A stretch of 55,587 nucleotides of DNA, from assembly GCA_003222085.1 (NCBI GenBank), contig QHUK01000015.1, positions 1 through 55,587 of the forward strand, in the 5' to 3' direction. The number at the start of each line of letters is the position of its first letter. Within the stretch, counting starts at the first letter, position 1. The DNA comes from Gemmatimonadota bacterium (GTDB taxonomy: Bacteria > Gemmatimonadota > Gemmatimonadetes > Gemmatimonadales > GWC2-71-9). Below are positions 52,002 through 55,587 of the stretch, in pieces. The notes under the pieces were generated by a model, which had not been told where the DNA came from, did no database searches, and worked only from the letters and a program-made list of their open reading frames with translations. Position numbers and translations under genes: made by a program.

Positions 52002-54654
52002 GCTCTAGCTCCGCCACCCAGATGTCGCTCTGCAGATCGCCGAGGGTGAAGTAGACTCGCTCCCCGTGCACGCGTAACCCGTAACGGTGCCAGGGCCGCG
52101 TCGGGTCGTCGAAGCGCACGACGACGCGCGGCGCTCCGCCCCCCGCCGGCACGACGCTCACGGTCACCGGCACACCCGCCTCCCGCGTGATGTAGTAGAT
52201 CAGCCGGCCGTCAGTGGACCAGGCGGGATACGCGACGGTCGTGACGGCCGACCCCGGGACCAGGCGACGGGCGGGTCCACCGGCTGAGGGAACCGTCACC
52301 AATCCTTGGTCGCCGCATCCGCACGCGAGCATTCGGCCATCGGGCGACCAGTCGCCCACGCTAGGAGGCACGGTATCCGACCCGATCACCAACAGAACCT
52401 GCTCGCCGGCGGACCATGCTCTGCTTGCATTCCGAGTGAACACGTGCCATCGCGGCTGCGTGGGCCAGTTACCGAGCGTCAGGAGCCGCTGGCCATCGGG
52501 CGCCCACGTCGGCCCTCGCTCGTCGTCGGCGCTCGCGCTGACCTGGACCGCTCCTTCACCTTCGGCGGACGCGACGTACGCCTGACGACGCCCGCCGTGA
52601 AACGTCTGGAACGCGATCTCCCGTCCGTCAGGCGACCATCGCGGCCACAGGGCCCCTCCCGAGTCGTTAGTGAGGCGCTGGGCCTCGCCTCCGCCCAGCG
52701 GGACGCGATAGATCTGTTGCACGCCGTTCCGGTTGGAATCGAACACCAGCCACCGGCCATCGCGAGAGATATCGAAGGCCTCGATCGTCTGGTTTCCGTT
52801 CGTGACCGGCTGGGCCTGCGAGACGGAAACGGCGCTTGTCAACGAGGGGAGGATCGACCATACGTTCGACGTCTCAGTGAAGGCCGAGTACGCGAGTCGC
52901 GTGCCGTCCGCCGACACGCTGATGCTGTGGGCGTTGAGGCCGGTCGTGACGCGGCGCGGCGGACCGGCGGGGGTGCCGGCGCGCGTCAGGCCGACCTGGT
53001 ACACGTCGCGGCCACCGTCGCGATTCGAGATATACAGCAGCGATCCACCCGGGAGCCACGCGGGACTGACGTTGAGCCACTGCGCGCCCGTCACGCGAAT
53101 CGGCGCTCCACCCACCGCGGCCACCACCCAGATGCTGCTGGGCGCGAAGTTTCCCAGGTATCGAGCGGCGACGTACTGACTGTTGCCCGAGGCGTAGGCG
53201 ATCCAGCGGCCGTCGGGCGACCAGGCGAACGAATGCGGCTCCCATGCCGCCGTGACGAGGTGCGCCTCACCGCCATCGAGCGGCTTCACGAACACCGAAT
53301 CGCTCGATGCGAAGACGAACGCGCGGCCATCCCGCGCGATCGGCCCCGGCCTGAGTCTGCTGTCTGCCCCCGCCCCCACCCCCGCTATCAACACGCGTGG
53401 CACGCCGCCCAGGGCGGGGACGATCTCGATGCCGCGCGTCGAGGCGAAGAGGAGCCGCTCCCCGTCGGGGGACCACGTGGGGAACCGCTGCTCGCCTTGG
53501 TCCGTAACGACGCGGATGGGCAGCCCTCCGTCCACCTGGCGCACGAACAGGTTGGTACGCCCCGGCCGCCCCGCGACATAGGCGATGAATCTGCGATCCG
53601 GCGACAGGGCGGGGTCGAGCTCGAGGCCAGGGTCGAGCGTCACCTGGGTCCTACGTCCCAATTCTACGAGGTTGAGGGAGCGACCCCTCCACAGCAGTAC
53701 CCCGACGCCGAAGACGCCCAGGATACCCACGGCGGCAGCGGCGCGCGCCCAGTTGGCTCGCGCGGCGGGAGCCGGTATCGGCTGGGTGCTGGTGGGTGTG
53801 GTCCCGCCGGAGGGAGTCGTGAGCGGCTCGAGTTGCGTCAGCAATTCCTCCGCTGTCTGCCACCGATCCGCCGCCCGCTTCGCGATACACCGCATCACCA
53901 CCTGCGACAGGGCCGGCGTGAGGGCTGGCCGATGCCTCTCCACCGGCTCCGGCGCCTGGGTCACGTGCGCCGCCAAGACCTCCTGAGGTGTGAGCCCGAC
54001 GAACGGCGGTCTGCCGGTCAGCAGCTCATAGGCCAGCACGCCCACCGCATAGATGTCCACGCGGTGATCGAGGTGCGGATCGGCGGCCGCTTGCTCCGGC
54101 GCCATGTAGGCCGGGGTACCGAGCGCCACGCCGGCGGTCGTGAGCTGCTCGCGTCCCGTCGCCTCGCTCACCGCCTTCGCCACGCCGAAGTCCATCACTA
54201 GGGCATGGCGTCCCGACAGCAGAATGTTGTCCGGCTTGATATCGCGGTGCACGACGCCATGCTGATGCGCATGCGCGAGCGCGTCGACCACCTCGCTGAG
54301 AATCCGCACCGCGTCGTGCACCGGCAACTCGCCGTGCCGGGCGAGCCGCTCCCGCAGCGACTCCCCCTCGACGTACGGCATGACGTAGTAGAAGAACCCG
54401 TCCGCTTCCCCTGAATCGAGCAGCGGCAGGATGTGCGGATGCTGCAGCTGGGCGGCGACGTGGATCTCGCGGAAGAACCGTTCCTCACCCAGCGTCGCGG
54501 CGAGCTCCGGCTTTAGAACCTTCACCGCCACCTTGCGGTGGTGCTTGAGATCTTCGGCGAGATAGACCGTGGCCATCCCGCCGCGGCCGAGCTCGCGCTC
54601 GATCGTGTAACGGCCCGCGAGGGACGCCCGCACGCGTTCTAGAAGGTCGGCCAT
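51991..54654 (-). CDS. Serine/threonine kinase with TolB-like propeller (second of tandem pair)
   Basis: An 887-residue twin of the previous protein with the same order: kinase (about 15-275; GRGGMATVYLAEDLKHHRK, VAVKVLKPEL, VVHRDIKPDNILL, VMDFGVAKAV, GTPAYMAPEQAAADP), a Pro/Thr linker, one helix (about 305-325) and a TolB-like propeller (LSPDRRFIAYVAG, WSPDGERLLFAS, WAPDGQRLLTLG). The kinase halves are closely related, the propellers much less so, suggesting the same signalling output with different sensed ligands. It is the upstream gene and probably drives both. Confidence 0.93.
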   Translation of the reverse strand: MADLLERVRASLAGRYTIERELGRGGMATVYLAEDLKHHRKVAVKVLKPELAATLGEERFFREIHVAAQLQHPHILPLLDSGEADGFFYYVMPYVEGESLRERLARHGELPVHDAVRILSEVVDALAHAHQHGVVHRDIKPDNILLSGRHALVMDFGVAKAVSEATGREQLTTAGVALGTPAYMAPEQAAADPHLDHRVDIYAVGVLAYELLTGRPPFVGLTPQEVLAAHVTQAPEPVERHRPALTPALSQVVMRCIAKRAADRWQTAEELLTQLEPLTTPSGGTTPTSTQPIPAPAARANWARAAAAVGILGVFGVGVLLWRGRSLNLVELGRRTQVTLDPGLELDPALSPDRRFIAYVAGRPGRTNLFVRQVDGGLPIRVVTDQGEQRFPTWSPDGERLLFASTRGIEIVPALGGVPRVLIAGVGAGADSRLRPGPIARDGRAFVFASSDSVFVKPLDGGEAHLVTAAWEPHSFAWSPDGRWIAYASGNSQYVAARYLGNFAPSSIWVVAAVGGAPIRVTGAQWLNVSPAWLPGGSLLYISNRDGGRDVYQVGLTRAGTPAGPPRRVTTGLNAHSISVSADGTRLAYSAFTETSNVWSILPSLTSAVSVSQAQPVTNGNQTIEAFDISRDGRWLVFDSNRNGVQQIYRVPLGGGEAQRLTNDSGGALWPRWSPDGREIAFQTFHGGRRQAYVASAEGEGAVQVSASADDERGPTWAPDGQRLLTLGNWPTQPRWHVFTRNASRAWSAGEQVLLVIGSDTVPPSVGDWSPDGRMLACGCGDQGLVTVPSAGGPARRLVPGSAVTTVAYPAWSTDGRLIYYITREAGVPVTVSVVPAGGGAPRVVVRFDDPTRPWHRYGLRVHGERVYFTLGDLQSDIWVAELEHGR

Positions 54655-54763
54655 GTGCCGCGGACTACGCGAGGAAACAATACGACCGTGGTTGGGAACT
54701 TGCGAGCCGCGAGGGTGAACGTTGCGCCCGGGACGAGACGTGCCCTACTCTGCGGTAACTCGA

Positions 54764-54810
54764 TGCGCCAGGCGGGATTCGAACCCACGACCTTGGCGGC
54801 TCGGTTGCCA
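54764..54810 (-). other. tRNA 3'-end remnant (T-arm and decayed anticodon arm)
   Basis: On the minus strand, a perfect tRNA T-arm (GTGGG-TTCGAAT-CCCGC, at 54788-54772) is followed by an acceptor-like CTGGCGCA. Before it, TGGCA-ACCGAGC-CGCCA could be the anticodon arm, but the loop lacks U33 and one stem pair fails. No D-arm or matching 5' acceptor strand is found upstream. So it is a tRNA 3' half, not a gene. Such remnants are typical of integration or rearrangement junctions. Confidence 0.55.
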
Positions 54811-54876
54811 TCGCGGCACCCGCGCGCCATGATTTCAGGGACACGCGTCGCCCTCCCCGCCATTGACGGAGGCATC

Positions 54877-55587
54877 ATGGCCGCCCCTGTCGCCCCCCGC
54901 GCCAGCGACCTGGCAAGCCGCTCGGAAATCCTGAAGGTCGCCGCCGCCAGCCTCATCGGCACGTCCATCGAGTGGTACGACTTCTTCCTCTACGGCACCG
55001 CTGCCGCGCTCGTCTTCAACAAGCTCTTCTTTCCGACGTTCGCGCCGCTCGCCGGCACCATGGCGGCGTTCGCGACCTACGCGGTGGGTTTCGCAGCGCG
55101 ACCCATCGGGGGCATCGTCTTCGGCCATTACGGCGACAAGCTCGGCCGCAAGACGATGCTCTACCTGACCCTCCTGATCATGGGCGTTGCGACCACAGCG
55201 ATCGGGCTGCTCCCTACGTACGCGAGCATCGGGATCTGGGCTCCGATCTTGCTGGTGGCTATGCGGCTGCTCCAAGGGCTCGGGATCGGGGGAGAATGGG
55301 GCGGGGCCGTGTTGATGGCGATCGAGCATGCGCCCGCGCACCGCCGCGGCTTCTACGGGAGCTGGCCGCAGATGGGTGTGGCGATCGGCCTGTTGCTCTC
55401 GACGCTCGTGTTCCGCCACTTCTCGGGCTACCCTGAGGCGACGTTCCTGGCGTGGGGGTGGCGGGTGCCGTTCCTCCTGAGCTTCATCCTCCTCGCCGTC
55501 GGGCTGTGGATTCGCCACCGCTTGGCCGAGTCGCCGGTGTTCGCAAGGCTGAAAAGCCGTAAGGGCGAGGCGCGGATGCCGGTGATC
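54877..55587 (+). CDS. MFS transporter, metabolite:H+ symporter (MHS) family, N-terminal part (cut by window edge)
   Basis: 237 codons are open to the right edge. Ribosome site GGAGG precedes ATG 54877. The N-terminal half of a twelve-helix transporter: GTSIEWYDFFLYGTAAALVF is the MHS family signature, then GGIVFGHYGDKLGRKTMLYL (MFS loop motif), MRLLQGLGIGGEWGGAVLMA, and AHRRGFYGSWPQMGVAIG. These carry organic acids, osmolytes or amino acids with protons (ShiA, ProP and citrate relatives). The substrate is not deducible from this half. Confidence 0.92.
   Translation, partial: MAAPVAPRASDLASRSEILKVAAASLIGTSIEWYDFFLYGTAAALVFNKLFFPTFAPLAGTMAAFATYAVGFAARPIGGIVFGHYGDKLGRKTMLYLTLLIMGVATTAIGLLPTYASIGIWAPILLVAMRLLQGLGIGGEWGGAVLMAIEHAPAHRRGFYGSWPQMGVAIGLLLSTLVFRHFSGYPEATFLAWGWRVPFLLSFILLAVGLWIRHRLAESPVFARLKSRKGEARMPVI

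Noticed and set aside
54764-54840. Complete tRNA gene on the minus strand
   Set aside because: The T-arm is perfect, but there is no D-arm, the anticodon loop lacks U33, and no 5' acceptor strand matches CTGGCGC.

Overview
The window is about 55.6 kb of GC-rich, densely packed bacterial chromosome. Most neighbouring genes overlap by 4 nt (ATGA/GTGA). The best guess for the host is an uncultured soil or sediment member of Gemmatimonadota, held at moderate confidence. The reasons are serine/threonine kinases fused to TolB-like propellers, many signal-peptide proteins ending in 'AQ', DUF4440 proteins, a Gram-negative outer membrane and very high GC. There is no rRNA, intact tRNA, CRISPR array, transposase or phage gene.

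Layout. 0-7 kb: the end of a YjbQ protein, an ECF sigma factor with a membrane partner, then an operon of acyl-CoA synthetase, a NYN/LOTUS/RGG RNA-binding protein, 3-methyladenine DNA glycosylase and an M19 dipeptidase. 7-15.3 kb (minus strand): two related outer-membrane barrels with duplicated leaders, threonine catabolism (kbl-tdh), an atypical SDR and a large molybdenum formate dehydrogenase subunit. 15.4-24.3 kb: a CDF metal transporter, an rRNA methyltransferase, chorismate mutase (divergent from thiE with overlapping start codons), mltG-ruvX-rho, an M50 protease and a 63-residue protein resembling only the phospho-acceptor domain of a histidine kinase. 24.4-31.1 kb: an RDD-SpoIIM fusion divergent from a membrane protein-DUF4129-DUF4350-MoxR-DUF58 operon. 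31.1-37.2 kb: an Ig-like lipoprotein, a zinc-ribbon/PEGA kinase and envelope proteins ending with a VanZ-like protein.

37.2-44.7 kb is the most interesting block. A near-consensus promoter precedes an apparent respiratory operon: an outer-membrane monoheme cytochrome-porin whose heme segment resembles Cyc2, a diheme cytochrome c split by one in-frame TGA, a copper-ligand-rich cupredoxin-like protein, and a complete heme-copper oxidase (subunits II, I, two III, IV and a 36-residue membrane peptide). Subunit I has lost the K-channel Thr/Lys pair while keeping D-channel residues. Together these could move electrons from outside the cell to oxygen, though the donor is unknown.

44.7-55.6 kb: small membrane proteins, a VOC protein, NTF2-like (DUF4440) secreted proteins, a class C beta-lactamase-like hydrolase, two tandem kinase/TolB receptors, a tRNA 3'-end remnant and the start of an MHS-family transporter.

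A second pattern runs through the window. At least three intergenic or gene-edge sites carry hairpins whose arms are built of tandem short units (about 7 or 10 bp). The unit differs from site to site but the architecture is the same. Related in-gene or one-armed versions occur inside a kinase linker, at the start of an rRNA methyltransferase gene and between tdh and the SDR gene; several add codons to the ends or linkers of proteins.
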